Assembly: GCA_024235795.1 (NCBI GenBank)
Contig: JACKLR010000002.1
Coordinates: forward strand, 744,001-808,000
DNA: 64,000 nt
Source: Burkholderiales bacterium
Lineage (GTDB): Bacteria; Pseudomonadota; Gammaproteobacteria; Burkholderiales; Nitrosomonadaceae
Reading direction: 5' to 3'
Shown: positions 19,591 to 29,660 of the stretch, piece after piece
Layout: every line of letters starts with the position of its first letter
How positions within the stretch are numbered: position 1 is the stretch's first letter
The notes under the pieces: model-generated
The model's database searches: none
What the model was told of the DNA's origin: nothing
What the model saw: only the letters and a program-made list of their open reading frames with translations
Program-made: the position numbers and the translations under genes

Positions 19591-19941
19591 ATGGCCGATA
19601 TGAGCGATACAGTCAAAACCGAAGTTGATGCTGATAATGACAGAATTCTGGAAAAATTTAATTTTTTAGTCGATAAATATCATCATTATAATCAATCGAT
19701 TATTTCAGCCGAAAACGCTCCTGATATAGATAAAATACCAGTTTTGACAGAAAGCGTAACACTTCGCGCCAAGAATCTGCAATCACAATTTGATGAGCTG
19801 TCGCCGTTACGATTGTTACTGGATGCTGCGTTGGTAGACGCCAAAATTGATTTGCAGCCGGCAGAACGACAAGCATTAGTCCATGCGCTTGAAAATCGCA
19901 TAGTAGTCCAGGAAAAGGTTTTGCTGGAACCTCAGAATTAA
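19591..19941 (+). CDS. Small conserved-looking protein of unknown function
   Basis: About 116 residues, starting MADMSDTVKTE; the alternative ATG at 19600 removes three residues. The protein is acidic and helical, with no signal peptide, cysteine pair or recognised domain. An open frame extends back to 19528 and overlaps the end of holC. Sitting between holC and valS, it is probably part of the same transcript. Function unknown. Confidence 0.6.
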   Translation: MADMSDTVKTEVDADNDRILEKFNFLVDKYHHYNQSIISAENAPDIDKIPVLTESVTLRAKNLQSQFDELSPLRLLLDAALVDAKIDLQPAERQALVHALENRIVVQEKVLLEPQN

Positions 19942-19999
19942 AAATTCTACTATAATCACACGTTTTTTTATTTTATTTCTCTAAAACACCCAATTTTTC

Positions 20000-22756
20000 A
20001 TGGAACTTGCGAAAAGTTTTGATCCTAAACTCATAGAAGACCAATGGTATTCGATTTGGGAATCAGCTGGTTACTTTAAACCGGATTATGCCGAAAATGC
20101 TTCTGCCTATTGCATCATGTTGCCGCCGCCGAATGTGACCGGGACATTGCATATGGGGCATGCCTTTCAGCACACTCTAATGGATGCCTTAACTCGATAC
20201 CATCGCATGAAAGGCGATAATACACTTTGGCAACCCGGTACCGATCATGCCGGAATCGCGACTCAAATTGTAGTTGAACGCCAATTGGATCAACAGAACA
20301 TCGATCGGCGCGATCTGGGCCGGGAAGCGTTTCTTGAACGTGTCTGGCAATGGAAAGAAGAATCCGGTTCGACGATAACGCGCCAGATGCGGCGGCTGGG
20401 GACGTCCTGTGACTGGACACGCGAACGTTTTACCATGGATGCGGCTTTATCCAAGGCAGTTACAGAAGTGTTTGTGCACCTTTATCGTGAAGGATTGATC
20501 TATCGTGGCAAGCGGTTGGTCAACTGGGATCCGGTCTTGCAGACAGCCGTATCTGACTTGGAAGTCATTTCAACTGAAGAAAATGGCTCACTATGGCATA
20601 TTCGTTACCCGCTCGAACTCGCGGAAGGTGAAGTATCAGACAATGAAGCGGTTGTCGTAGCAACCACACGGCCTGAAACCATGCTCGGGGATGTCGCGGT
20701 TGCGGTGCATCCCGAAGATGCGCGTTACCGGCATTTAATCGGGCGACATGTCCGTTTGCCGTTATGTGAACGCAGCATCCCGGTTATTGCAGACAGCTAT
20801 GTTGATCCTGAATTTGGTACCGGTTGTGTCAAAATTACACCTGCGCATGATTTCAACGATTATCAGATGGGGCAGCGTCATCAACTGGTACCCATCAATA
20901 TTCTCACGCTCGACGGCAAAATTAACGATCTTGCGCCGACAAAATATCAGGGTATGAATCGTTTTGAAGCCAGAAAAAAAATTGTCGCCGATCTTGAAAC
21001 ACAGGGCTACCTGGCTGAAACCAAACCGCACAAACTGATGGCCCCGAGAGGTGATCGCACCAATACAATCATCGAACCCATGTTGACAGATCAGTGGTAT
21101 GTGTCGATGGAGGGCATGGCAAAACGCGGTCTGGAAGTGGTGGCAAATGGTGAGGTCAAGTTTACTCCGGATAACTGGGCGCATGTTTACAATCAGTGGC
21201 TGGAAAATATCCAGGATTGGTGTATTTCGCGTCAGTTGTGGTGGGGTCATCGAATACCTGCCTGGTACGATGAAGACGGTAATATTACTGTTGCGCATAG
21301 TTTGGAAGAAGCGCAGCAGCTTTCCGGGAAAACTGGGCTTAAACAGGATGAAGATGTGCTCGATACCTGGTTTTCGTCCGCTTTATGGCCTTTTTCAACG
21401 TTGGGCTGGCCTGATGATACCCGGGAATTAAATACGTTTCTGCCGACTTCGGTTTTGATTACGGGCTTTGATATCATTTTTTTCTGGGTGGCGCGCATGG
21501 TGATGATGTCGCTGCATTTCACGGGAAAAGTACCGTTCAGGGAAGTATATATTACCGGTCTGATCCGTGACGCCGAAGGTCAGAAGATGAGCAAGTCCAA
21601 AGGCAATGTGCTCGATCCGCTGGATTTGATTGACGGCATTTCCTTGGATGACCTGATTGCCAAGCGAACTACAGGACTCATGAATCCAAAGCAGGCGGAA
21701 TCCATTGCAAAAAATACCCGTAAACATTTTGCCAGTGGTATTCCTGCTTTTGGTACGGATGCATTGCGGTTTACCTTTGCCAGTCTGGCTTCCCATGGAC
21801 GGGATATTAAATTTGATCTGCAACGCTGCGAAGGATATCGAAATTTTTGCAACAAATTATGGAATGCATCGCGTTATGTGCTGATGAATTGCGAAGGACA
21901 GGATACGGGGCTGGATGCGGATAAGCAATATGATTATTCAGATGCAGACCGCTGGATGATCAGTCGTTTGCAGCAGGCTGAAAGCGTAATCGAAAAATCC
22001 TTTACAAATTATCGCTTTGATTTGGCGGCAAGGGAAATTTATGAATTGGTATGGGACGAATACTGCGACTGGTACGTTGAACTGGCGAAGGTGCAGCTAA
22101 ACAGCAGCAACACGTCCGAACAACGCGCCACACGGCAAACACTGGTGCAAGTGCTTGAAGCGATGTTGTGTTTGGCGCACCCGATTGTTCCTTTTATCAC
22201 TGAAGAGCTCTGGCAGAAAGTTGCGCCGCTTGCAGGAAGCAACGGAGAAAGCATTATGTGTCAGTCTTATCCGGTTGCCGATTCAGCAAAAATTGATCCG
22301 GATTCGATTGAGAAGATTCAGTTGCTCAAAGAAATGGTGAATGCCTGCCGTACGCTTCGCGGTGAAATGAATTTGTCGCCGGCGCAAAAAGTACCATTGC
22401 TGGCCGCTGGCGACACGAAAACACTAACCCTATATACACCTTATCTGATGGCTTTGGCCAAGTTGTCGGAGATTGAGATTCAGGATGAATTACCTGATGC
22501 CGATGCACCGGTTTCCATTGTCGGCGACTACAGACTGATGTTGAAAATTGAAATTGATGTTGAAGCTGAGCGCGAGCGCCTGACAAAAGAAATGGACCGT
22601 GTCGCAGCAGAAAAAACAAAGGCTGAGGCCAAGTTGTCTAATCCGAACTTTGTCGAACGTGCGCCGGCCTCAATTGTGGCGCAGGAAAAAGACCGGTTGG
22701 CTGGTTTTAATGCAAAGCTTGATAGTCTCAGTGAACAGCTGCGTAAATTGGATTAA
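20000..22756 (+). CDS. valS: Valyl-tRNA synthetase
   Basis: A 918-residue class I synthetase that charges tRNA-Val in the cytosol. The HIGH-type motif is in PPPNVTGTLHMGHAF (near residue 51) and the KMSKS loop is intact at about residues 529-533 (GQKMSKSKGNVLDPLDL). The WWGHRIPAWY editing-to-catalytic boundary and a C-terminal coiled-coil arm (residues about 850-918, EAERERLTKEMDRVAAEKTKAEAKL) are as expected. Length is normal for bacterial ValRS. Confidence 0.98.
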   Translation: MELAKSFDPKLIEDQWYSIWESAGYFKPDYAENASAYCIMLPPPNVTGTLHMGHAFQHTLMDALTRYHRMKGDNTLWQPGTDHAGIATQIVVERQLDQQNIDRRDLGREAFLERVWQWKEESGSTITRQMRRLGTSCDWTRERFTMDAALSKAVTEVFVHLYREGLIYRGKRLVNWDPVLQTAVSDLEVISTEENGSLWHIRYPLELAEGEVSDNEAVVVATTRPETMLGDVAVAVHPEDARYRHLIGRHVRLPLCERSIPVIADSYVDPEFGTGCVKITPAHDFNDYQMGQRHQLVPINILTLDGKINDLAPTKYQGMNRFEARKKIVADLETQGYLAETKPHKLMAPRGDRTNTIIEPMLTDQWYVSMEGMAKRGLEVVANGEVKFTPDNWAHVYNQWLENIQDWCISRQLWWGHRIPAWYDEDGNITVAHSLEEAQQLSGKTGLKQDEDVLDTWFSSALWPFSTLGWPDDTRELNTFLPTSVLITGFDIIFFWVARMVMMSLHFTGKVPFREVYITGLIRDAEGQKMSKSKGNVLDPLDLIDGISLDDLIAKRTTGLMNPKQAESIAKNTRKHFASGIPAFGTDALRFTFASLASHGRDIKFDLQRCEGYRNFCNKLWNASRYVLMNCEGQDTGLDADKQYDYSDADRWMISRLQQAESVIEKSFTNYRFDLAAREIYELVWDEYCDWYVELAKVQLNSSNTSEQRATRQTLVQVLEAMLCLAHPIVPFITEELWQKVAPLAGSNGESIMCQSYPVADSAKIDPDSIEKIQLLKEMVNACRTLRGEMNLSPAQKVPLLAAGDTKTLTLYTPYLMALAKLSEIEIQDELPDADAPVSIVGDYRLMLKIEIDVEAERERLTKEMDRVAAEKTKAEAKLSNPNFVERAPASIVAQEKDRLAGFNAKLDSLSEQLRKLD

Positions 22757-22795
22757 CAGCGCCTAGTTGCATGCTGATGGCTGTAGTGTTGTCTG

Positions 22796-23434
22796 GTGGC
22801 AGTGTTGGTGAGTAAAGGCAGCGTCTCTAATTTTGATGATCATCTGTATATGAGTATTGTCAGGCAACTGTTATTATTGATACGCATTACACGATCGCAT
22901 CATATTGCGCGGCGCTATTTTGTAGTCAATGGGTTTGACGGTGCGTTGACCATGCTGGGCCTGCTGATCGGGTTTTATGTGAGCGGTCAGGTTGTATTGC
23001 CTGTTGTAATCAGCGTATGTCTCGGTGCTGCTATCGCGTTGGGTATGAGCGGCATGACCAGCGCCTATATCAGCGAAGCAGCGGAAAAAAAGCGCGAACT
23101 GAAACGGCTTGAAAAGGCCATGATAGCGGATCTTGGTGAATCAGCATACGGTCATGCAACCCGATTAATGCCGTTACTAATCGCTTTTATTAATGGTCTG
23201 GCGCCATTCTTGATTGCGTTATTCATCATCTTGCCATTGGCCTTGGCGCACTGGCAACCGCAACTTGTTTCCCACCCGTTAGAGATAGCAACGATGGTTG
23301 CATTCCTGCTTATATTCTTATTGGGCGTGTTTCTTGGTCGCGTTAACGGACATTTCTGGTTATGGTCAGGGTTGCAAACACTGTTTATCGCAGCAGTTAC
23401 AACCCTGCTGATTTTTGTTTTAAGTCCTGTTTAG
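22796..23434 (+). CDS. Membrane protein, VIT1/CCC1-like
   Basis: A 212-residue protein with about five hydrophobic segments and the stretch RRYFVVNGFDGALTMLGLLIGF, close in style to the first helix of VIT1/CCC1 transporters of iron and manganese. A charged cytosolic loop (AEKKRELKRLEKAMIADLGE) follows the second helix, as in that family. The substrate is not known. Starts at GTG 22796 or ATG 22850 are both possible; neither has a strong ribosome site. It ends only 4 bases before the convergent RTX gene begins to overlap. Confidence 0.65.
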   Translation: MAVLVSKGSVSNFDDHLYMSIVRQLLLLIRITRSHHIARRYFVVNGFDGALTMLGLLIGFYVSGQVVLPVVISVCLGAAIALGMSGMTSAYISEAAEKKRELKRLEKAMIADLGESAYGHATRLMPLLIAFINGLAPFLIALFIILPLALAHWQPQLVSHPLEIATMVAFLLIFLLGVFLGRVNGHFWLWSGLQTLFIAAVTTLLIFVLSPV

Positions 23435-26400
23435 ATAAATTCAATACCCATATTTGACAAGCCAACAAGATTGATGTTGGCCGCATTCAGATTGGTTTCT
23501 GCGGCAAAAACGACGAGTTCACCTGTGGTTACGTCGTTGTTGTTCAGCAGGTCGACAAAAGGCCGTGCCTGTTGTGTCGTTGGTGGCGACCCGATAACGT
23601 TGGTCCACAATAGTGTTACAACTTTTTGAGGGGTGTTTCCGCCGGCAACTTTGATCGCCAATTCGGCTAATTCCTCATAAGTCATACCGTCGTCCAGAAG
23701 CTCCAGGCCAATACCGACAAATTTCGGGTTGAGAACATGCTTGCGTCCGAAAGTGGCGCCTAAAAGCTTTGCAACCTGCCCGGCGCTGGTGTCGAGATCA
23801 TACGCGATACCGATATCAGAGAATTTCAGGCGCTCGATGCTGATTAATGTATCCTGGCCATCATCGCCGGCTGTGTCTATCACTTCGAAACCATTGCTGG
23901 TGCGTGTAATAGTGTAGTCAGCGATTGGATTGGCAAATATAGCGGTGTCCGATCCCCCCGCGCCGTCAAAAAGATCATTGCCCTGTAATCCTTCAAATAC
24001 GTTGACGCCGTCATCTCCACCAAAATGGTCATCGGCCGATGAGCCAATCAGTTTCGCAGCACCCGCGACAAACAGTTCGATACTGGTAAATGTGCCACTT
24101 ACCGATTCTGTTTCGGTAATAAATCCAATTTCCAGATCAGTTTCTGTGCCTGCATTATCTTCCACGACTGAAAACAGTGCGAGATCATTGGTAGAATTGG
24201 CGAAGGTTGCGTCTGCTTCCAGGACTTCCAGCGGGGTAAGCAGTATACCGCCTGAATTACGGGGTTCTGAACCTGAATCGTTCTTCCAGACAGGCTGATC
24301 AAATTCTAGTTCGGCAACATAAGTGCCTGCGACGGTGTCAATCCGCACGGTGCCGCCTAAAGCGCCGAAATCGAGAGTGTCAGTCCCTTCTCCACCGTCA
24401 ATTATCATGTTGCCCAGGCCAATTACAAATTGATCGTCACCGGTATCGCCTATGGCGCGATCGTTGCCATCGAGTACCAGTACATCGTTGCCGCCGCGCC
24501 CCTCGAGCAAATCATCACCCGTCCCACCGGAAAGCATGTTATCGAGATCATTGCCACGTATTATGTCGTTGCCGTCTCCGCCAATAATGTTTTCAATGTC
24601 GACAAGCGCATCATTTTCCTGGCCGCCAGAAAATAATCTGAAAAGGGCGCTGCCATTGATCAGATCAACTTCAAGATGACCGAAGCTGGTGTTTTCGACT
24701 TCGCCCTGGTTTGCACCTGGTGTGGCAAAGGCCCAGGTGGCCGTGTCGATACCATTGCCGCCGTTTATGACATCATTACCCGCGCCGCCATGTAAAAGAT
24801 CGTCGCCGATATCACCGAACAAACTATCGTTTCCTGCACCCCCATATAGCGCATCCTGGCCATCGCGTCCTTCGATGGTGTCGTCACCACCGCCACCGAT
24901 AAAACGTTCTCCGGCATTGCTGCCGCGCAAGAAATCGGAATGCACATCCGATCCAATGAGTTCCTCAACATTGGTTACCGTACCGAAGAACCAGTTGCTG
25001 CCGTCGGAAGTGTTGACAGTACCGGCTAACAGATCCACGTTTAATCCCGCGAAAATGCTGTTCTGATTGGCAGATAGCGTGTCTTTGTCTTCACCCCCGT
25101 CAATTCTGACTTCTCCACTGCGGATAATGAAAATGTCATTGCCTTGACCGCCCAGTGCTTGCACCAGATGGCTGGAACCGGAATCAATTTCAATGCGATC
25201 GTCACCTTCTCCGCCGTCGGCTAGGCCATCTTCCTTGATGATAATGGTGTCATCCCCCAGTTCGCCAAAAAGATTAAATGAAGGATTGTTATCGCCGCCA
25301 CTGTTGCCCCGAATGAAATCATTGCCGCCTGCGCCGTGAACCGTAATTTCTCCCCGGTCACGTAACTCGAAGTGATCAGCCTGATCGCCCGCAAAATAAA
25401 CGTCGAAATTCGATACGTTGCCCGAGGCAATAACAGAAGGACCGGATTCGTTTTGAAGGCTGCCGTCTGGTGTAGCCAATTCATTACCTTCCAGCGCATT
25501 GAATGCCCGCAGTGTGGATCCGATAGAACCATCCAGCCGCACCAGCCAGCGAACATCAGGTGTTTCTGTTAAATAAAGTGTGTCAAACCCGCCGCCGCCG
25601 TCGTAATTGGCGCCGCCTGTGCCGGCATAAACAATATCATCGCCATTACCGCCGCCGACAAACCGCCCGGCAAGCTGGCCGTACAGCGTATCGTTACCAT
25701 TGCCGCCGTCGATTTCAACATAAGTGCCAGGCCCGCCATACAAGGTATCATTAAAATCCGAGCCGACAAAACGTTCAATATTAACGGCGGTGTCGGTTGC
25801 GATGACGGTGCTGCCGTCAGCGGACATGCGTTCAATCCGCCCTGTTTCGGCAAAAATTTGAACCGGACCGGACGCCTCTTGTGAGCGCGCCTTGGATCTT
25901 ATTCCGTCATTGATGTATTCACGTTGCAAAACATCAAATAGGTCGGATGCGTAAGTTAACGCATCAAAGTTGCCTTCGCCGCCGTCATAAAAATTGGTTG
26001 TTCCGGCTACTGTACGCTCCCCGGAAACCAGTGTGTCATTGCCGTCTCCGCCATATAATGCGTCGCTTCCGGGGCCACCAATCAGAATATCCTCACTGGG
26101 TCCGCCATCAAGTAAATCGTTGCCGCTCCGGCCATCCAGTACATCGCGGTCGGCGGAAGCAACCAGGCGGTTGTCCGTACTGTCGCCAAATTGAAATGTT
26201 TGGCGGTTATCCTCGACAACGACGTTTTCGATAGAATTTAGGGTTGAGGTGTTGTCGGAACCGGCAAAGATCGTACCGCGTTCCAGATCGGCATCAATTG
26301 TAGGATTGCCGCTATCGTTATTGACTGGAAAACGCCAGGTATCATTTCCTGCGCCTCCAGAGAAGACATCTTCGCCGCCGCTGAAAACGAGAATATCATC

Positions 26401-27921
26401 ACCTGAACCGCCGTTCAGGAAATCGACAGCGGGGCTGCCGACAAGCATGTCATTGCCGCCGAATGCGTTAATTGTAATCGCGGTTGAGCCGCCAAAAAGA
26501 AAGTCTCTGTCTTCCGTTCCATCCAATACACTTTGACCGAGGAGCGCTCTGAATACGCTATTGAGTAATAGCGATGGCGTAAGGCCGATATCGGAAAAAA
26601 CAAACAAATCGATATTTCTGGTCTCATCGACGCCATCTACTGTACTTGTGCTGGATGGGTACAGGTGATTGAAGGTTATGGATGCTCCATCGCCCGATTG
26701 AGAATAACCGTATTCAAGAAAATTTCCGCGGAATATGGCGATGTCGGTGCCGTCGCCACCATCCAGAAAGTCGTTTCCTGAACTGCCGACCAGGATATCA
26801 ATACCTCCTTCGCCGATTAAGGTGTCATCGCCTTCGCCGCCAAACAGCAGATTATGGTCGCCGGTGCCGGTTAATGGATCGTTAAGCGGAGTGCCGATTC
26901 CGATAGGGCCGGTTTGTGAATTTCCAACCGGTTCTACAACCTCCCGGGTCAGACTGTCAAGCCAACTGGAAATGCCGAGGTGATCTTCAAACTGCCCAAG
27001 CGGATCAATTTCAAGGAATGCGGTATCGAAATCATCCAGAATGGTGTCAAAAATTCCAGGGTTGGGTAACAGCTTGTTTATCTTGTCTGAGACAGTATTG
27101 ATCACCCGGTTGATACCGAGCGTATCCATAATGTAATCAATTACCGGACCAACAGTTACCTTGAAGATAAATCCAACTGCATCCAGTATCCCTTCGATCG
27201 GTTTAAGTACTTTGGAAACGGCGTTAAGCGGGCCGCGCAAAAAGCTGAGTGATGAGGAGATGCCGTCAAATGCGAGCCTGACACTCAGTACCGGCAAAAA
27301 AGTTGCGCTCGGTACTGCGTCGTCGAGTATTTGTACTTTTTCCTTAACTTCGGCGAAAGTTTCGTTGATTGCGAATATCGCTGCATTTGGTGGCGTTACC
27401 AGCGCATCAGCGCCTGCCGCCGCAGGTGCTGCAGGGTCTCCGTTCGGGTCAAATTCATCGATTTTATCCAATGCAGAAATCAGCTGGCTGACTGCAACCG
27501 TGTTTTTGATCAGTGCCTGTTCGGTGACTGCCAGTTTTTCATCGAAAGAATGGAGTTTTTCCTGTGCTGCATCCAGTTTTTCTTCAAGCTTGCTGTCGTC
27601 AATCTTTTTGGCCAGCTGTTTGGCCTTGTCCCTGACTTTGTTGGTTACATTCTGCACGGCATCGAGTACCTTGTTTGCTACCTTGGCCAGTACCTTTAAC
27701 GGGCCGGCTTTATCCATTAATTTGAGTACAAGTTTTTGTTTGCTAATGGTGTTGCTGAATTCATCGGCTTTGCGTTCAACGGCATCGACGGCGTCAATAG
27801 CCATTTCAACCTTATCAATTTTGTCGTCGATATCCGCTATGAGTACACGAATTTCGTGGACATTATTATTGGCTTGTTGTAGATTGCTCCCATATGAGCG
27901 CAGTTCTGGTCCCGCAGACAT
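23431..27921 (-). CDS. Giant RTX-type calcium-binding secreted protein
   Basis: A 1496-residue protein. Residues 1-330 are helical and coiled-coil-like (KIDDSKLEEKLDAAQEKLHSF) with no signal peptide. From about residue 345 to 1370 there are many nonapeptide RTX repeats (GGxGxDxLx), which form calcium-binding beta rolls, in at least eight blocks. The last 115 residues (from about SAGQVAKLLGATFG) are a separate module also found at the end of the M10 protease at 58.3 kb and may be the type I secretion/export signal. No HlyB/HlyD/TolC genes are in the window. No enzymatic domain was recognised; it may be an adhesin or surface-layer protein. Confidence 0.88.
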   Translation of the reverse strand: MSAGPELRSYGSNLQQANNNVHEIRVLIADIDDKIDKVEMAIDAVDAVERKADEFSNTISKQKLVLKLMDKAGPLKVLAKVANKVLDAVQNVTNKVRDKAKQLAKKIDDSKLEEKLDAAQEKLHSFDEKLAVTEQALIKNTVAVSQLISALDKIDEFDPNGDPAAPAAAGADALVTPPNAAIFAINETFAEVKEKVQILDDAVPSATFLPVLSVRLAFDGISSSLSFLRGPLNAVSKVLKPIEGILDAVGFIFKVTVGPVIDYIMDTLGINRVINTVSDKINKLLPNPGIFDTILDDFDTAFLEIDPLGQFEDHLGISSWLDSLTREVVEPVGNSQTGPIGIGTPLNDPLTGTGDHNLLFGGEGDDTLIGEGGIDILVGSSGNDFLDGGDGTDIAIFRGNFLEYGYSQSGDGASITFNHLYPSSTSTVDGVDETRNIDLFVFSDIGLTPSLLLNSVFRALLGQSVLDGTEDRDFLFGGSTAITINAFGGNDMLVGSPAVDFLNGGSGDDILVFSGGEDVFSGGAGNDTWRFPVNNDSGNPTIDADLERGTIFAGSDNTSTLNSIENVVVEDNRQTFQFGDSTDNRLVASADRDVLDGRSGNDLLDGGPSEDILIGGPGSDALYGGDGNDTLVSGERTVAGTTNFYDGGEGNFDALTYASDLFDVLQREYINDGIRSKARSQEASGPVQIFAETGRIERMSADGSTVIATDTAVNIERFVGSDFNDTLYGGPGTYVEIDGGNGNDTLYGQLAGRFVGGGNGDDIVYAGTGGANYDGGGGFDTLYLTETPDVRWLVRLDGSIGSTLRAFNALEGNELATPDGSLQNESGPSVIASGNVSNFDVYFAGDQADHFELRDRGEITVHGAGGNDFIRGNSGGDNNPSFNLFGELGDDTIIIKEDGLADGGEGDDRIEIDSGSSHLVQALGGQGNDIFIIRSGEVRIDGGEDKDTLSANQNSIFAGLNVDLLAGTVNTSDGSNWFFGTVTNVEELIGSDVHSDFLRGSNAGERFIGGGGDDTIEGRDGQDALYGGAGNDSLFGDIGDDLLHGGAGNDVINGGNGIDTATWAFATPGANQGEVENTSFGHLEVDLINGSALFRLFSGGQENDALVDIENIIGGDGNDIIRGNDLDNMLSGGTGDDLLEGRGGNDVLVLDGNDRAIGDTGDDQFVIGLGNMIIDGGEGTDTLDFGALGGTVRIDTVAGTYVAELEFDQPVWKNDSGSEPRNSGGILLTPLEVLEADATFANSTNDLALFSVVEDNAGTETDLEIGFITETESVSGTFTSIELFVAGAAKLIGSSADDHFGGDDGVNVFEGLQGNDLFDGAGGSDTAIFANPIADYTITRTSNGFEVIDTAGDDGQDTLISIERLKFSDIGIAYDLDTSAGQVAKLLGATFGRKHVLNPKFVGIGLELLDDGMTYEELAELAIKVAGGNTPQKVVTLLWTNVIGSPPTTQQARPFVDLLNNNDVTTGELVVFAAETNLNAANINLVGLSNMGIEFI

Positions 27922-28304
27922 TTATTCTCCCCTAGTTTAAGATTACCTGGCCTAATATTGTCAGGCTGAATCTACTTTCTTGTTGATTTTTTTAAAGCAT
28001 TTCTCGGGCAAAATTTCCTGGTTTTTTTTCTTTGTGCAAGATTCTATTGTATGACAGATGTTGCGGATTGATACACTGTGAGGTTCACTGGTGCGCAACA
28101 TTAGCTTTGTCGTGGATTTAGCTCAGCTATTCAGCCAACGTTAACCGCGTCTATCAGGCCATTTGATTGAAGCATTCTTTGTGTTTTGATCTGGAACTAC
28201 TATTGCAGGCAAAGTATGCAGGCCTCAGAAAATGAAATTTTGAATGACATACATACCGGGCTTCAACCGGCGCCGTGATTTTGGCAACGTCGGCAGTGGG
28301 GGCG
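27922..28304. other. Intergenic gap, no gene seen
   Basis: AT-rich gap after mdh on the minus strand and upstream of the RTX gene, so it should hold the RTX promoter. No convincing operator, terminator or RNA was recognised. Confidence 0.4.
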
Positions 28305-29291
28305 TCAGGTCAGTAAATGTTTGATGGCGTTTTGTTCCGCAATGAGTTCTTCATAACTCTTCTGCATTTTTTTTCTGTCATAGTCACTCAAATCAAGGTC
28401 TTGGACAATTTTGTAGTGGCCATTCTGACAGGTTACCGGGAAACTGTATATGACACCTTCTGGAACGCCATAACTGCCATCTGACAGAATTCCCATGGAT
28501 GTCCAGTCATTGTCACGGGTTCCAAAGATCCAGTCTTGTATATGATTAATTATGGCATTGGCAGCACTTGCTGCGCTCGATCTGCCATGCCGCGCTTCAA
28601 TGATAGCCATGCCGCGCTTCTGGACAGTTGGAACAAAGCTGTTTGCAATCCAGTCATTGTCTGTTATCAGTGATCTGACAGGTACATTGTCGATTTCTGC
28701 ATGAAAGAGGTCAGGGTACTGCGTATTTGAATGATTTCCCCAGACAATCATTTTCCTGATGCTGGTTACAGGTTTTGATAGTTTCAGGGCAACCTGGGTC
28801 AAGGCCCGATTATGATCCAGTCTGAGCATTGCAGAAAAATTTTCAGGGTTGAGATCAGGTGCGTTGTTAAGGGTGATATAAGCATTTGTGTTGGCGGGAT
28901 TGCCGACTACTAATACCTTGACATCCCTGCTGGCAACTGCATTCAGCGCTTTACCTTGTTCAATAAAGATCGGACCATTCGCTTCCAGCAGGTCTTTGCG
29001 TTCCATGTTTTCACCGCGAGGTCGCGCACCGACGAGGATGGCGATATCGGCGTCTTTAAATGCAACGAGCGGATCACTCGTAGTGACAAGATCAGACAGT
29101 AGTGGAAATGCGCAGTCTTGCATTTCCATGACTAAGCCTTCAAACAATGGGCCTGCATTTGGAATATCATGTAATTGTAAAATTACAGGTTGGTCTTTAC
29201 CTAGCATGTCACCTGCTGCAATACGAAACAGCAGGCTGTAACAAATCTGACCTGTTGCGCCAGTGACCGAAATTCGAATAGGCGATTTCAT
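28305..29291 (-). CDS. mdh: Malate dehydrogenase
   Basis: A 328-residue NAD-dependent malate dehydrogenase of the type common in betaproteobacteria. It begins MKSPIRISVTGATGQICYSLLFRIAAGDM, where TGATGQICYS is the dinucleotide-binding loop. ILVGARPRGENMERKDLL holds substrate-binding arginines, and IVWGNHSNTQYPD carries the catalytic histidine. It interconverts malate and oxaloacetate in the citric acid cycle. Length is normal. Confidence 0.96.
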   Translation of the reverse strand: MKSPIRISVTGATGQICYSLLFRIAAGDMLGKDQPVILQLHDIPNAGPLFEGLVMEMQDCAFPLLSDLVTTSDPLVAFKDADIAILVGARPRGENMERKDLLEANGPIFIEQGKALNAVASRDVKVLVVGNPANTNAYITLNNAPDLNPENFSAMLRLDHNRALTQVALKLSKPVTSIRKMIVWGNHSNTQYPDLFHAEIDNVPVRSLITDNDWIANSFVPTVQKRGMAIIEARHGRSSAASAANAIINHIQDWIFGTRDNDWTSMGILSDGSYGVPEGVIYSFPVTCQNGHYKIVQDLDLSDYDRKKMQKSYEELIAEQNAIKHLLT

Positions 29292-29660
29292 GTTTTCAAT
29301 CCTTGAGAGATCCCTGTTCCCTGTTCCCGTTAACTGAACTAAACGCGGGAAAATAGACTCAGGATTATACTTGTAATCTAGGCCTCAAGGAAGACTGAGA
29401 TGCATACAAAGTCGATTTGAGTGAAAAAAAGAACCTTATGATTTAATTTAGGGTGACACCGGGCAATTCTAAGCGTTTGTTTATTAAATGTCTTGATTTG
29501 GCGCTATTTTATTGGTATTGCACTGTAACTGACGCAATATTTATATAAAAGCCGCTGTAATTTTTAGGTCCTACATTAGGATCCCGGAGAAAATTCCCGT
29601 AAAAATGAATCAAGTAGGAGCAATTTAAACTTAAACGACAAATACTGAATTCAGTGCAAT
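29292..29660. other. Intergenic gap, no gene seen
   Basis: About 370 AT-rich bases between the hybrid kinase and mdh, both on the minus strand, so it should contain the mdh promoter. No repeat or RNA was recognised. Confidence 0.4.

Noticed and set aside
24430..27940. Long plus-strand frames opposite the RTX gene (for example 27161-27940)
   Set aside because: They are mirror frames of repetitive GC-rich coding sequence, rich in Ser/Pro, with no recognisable fold.
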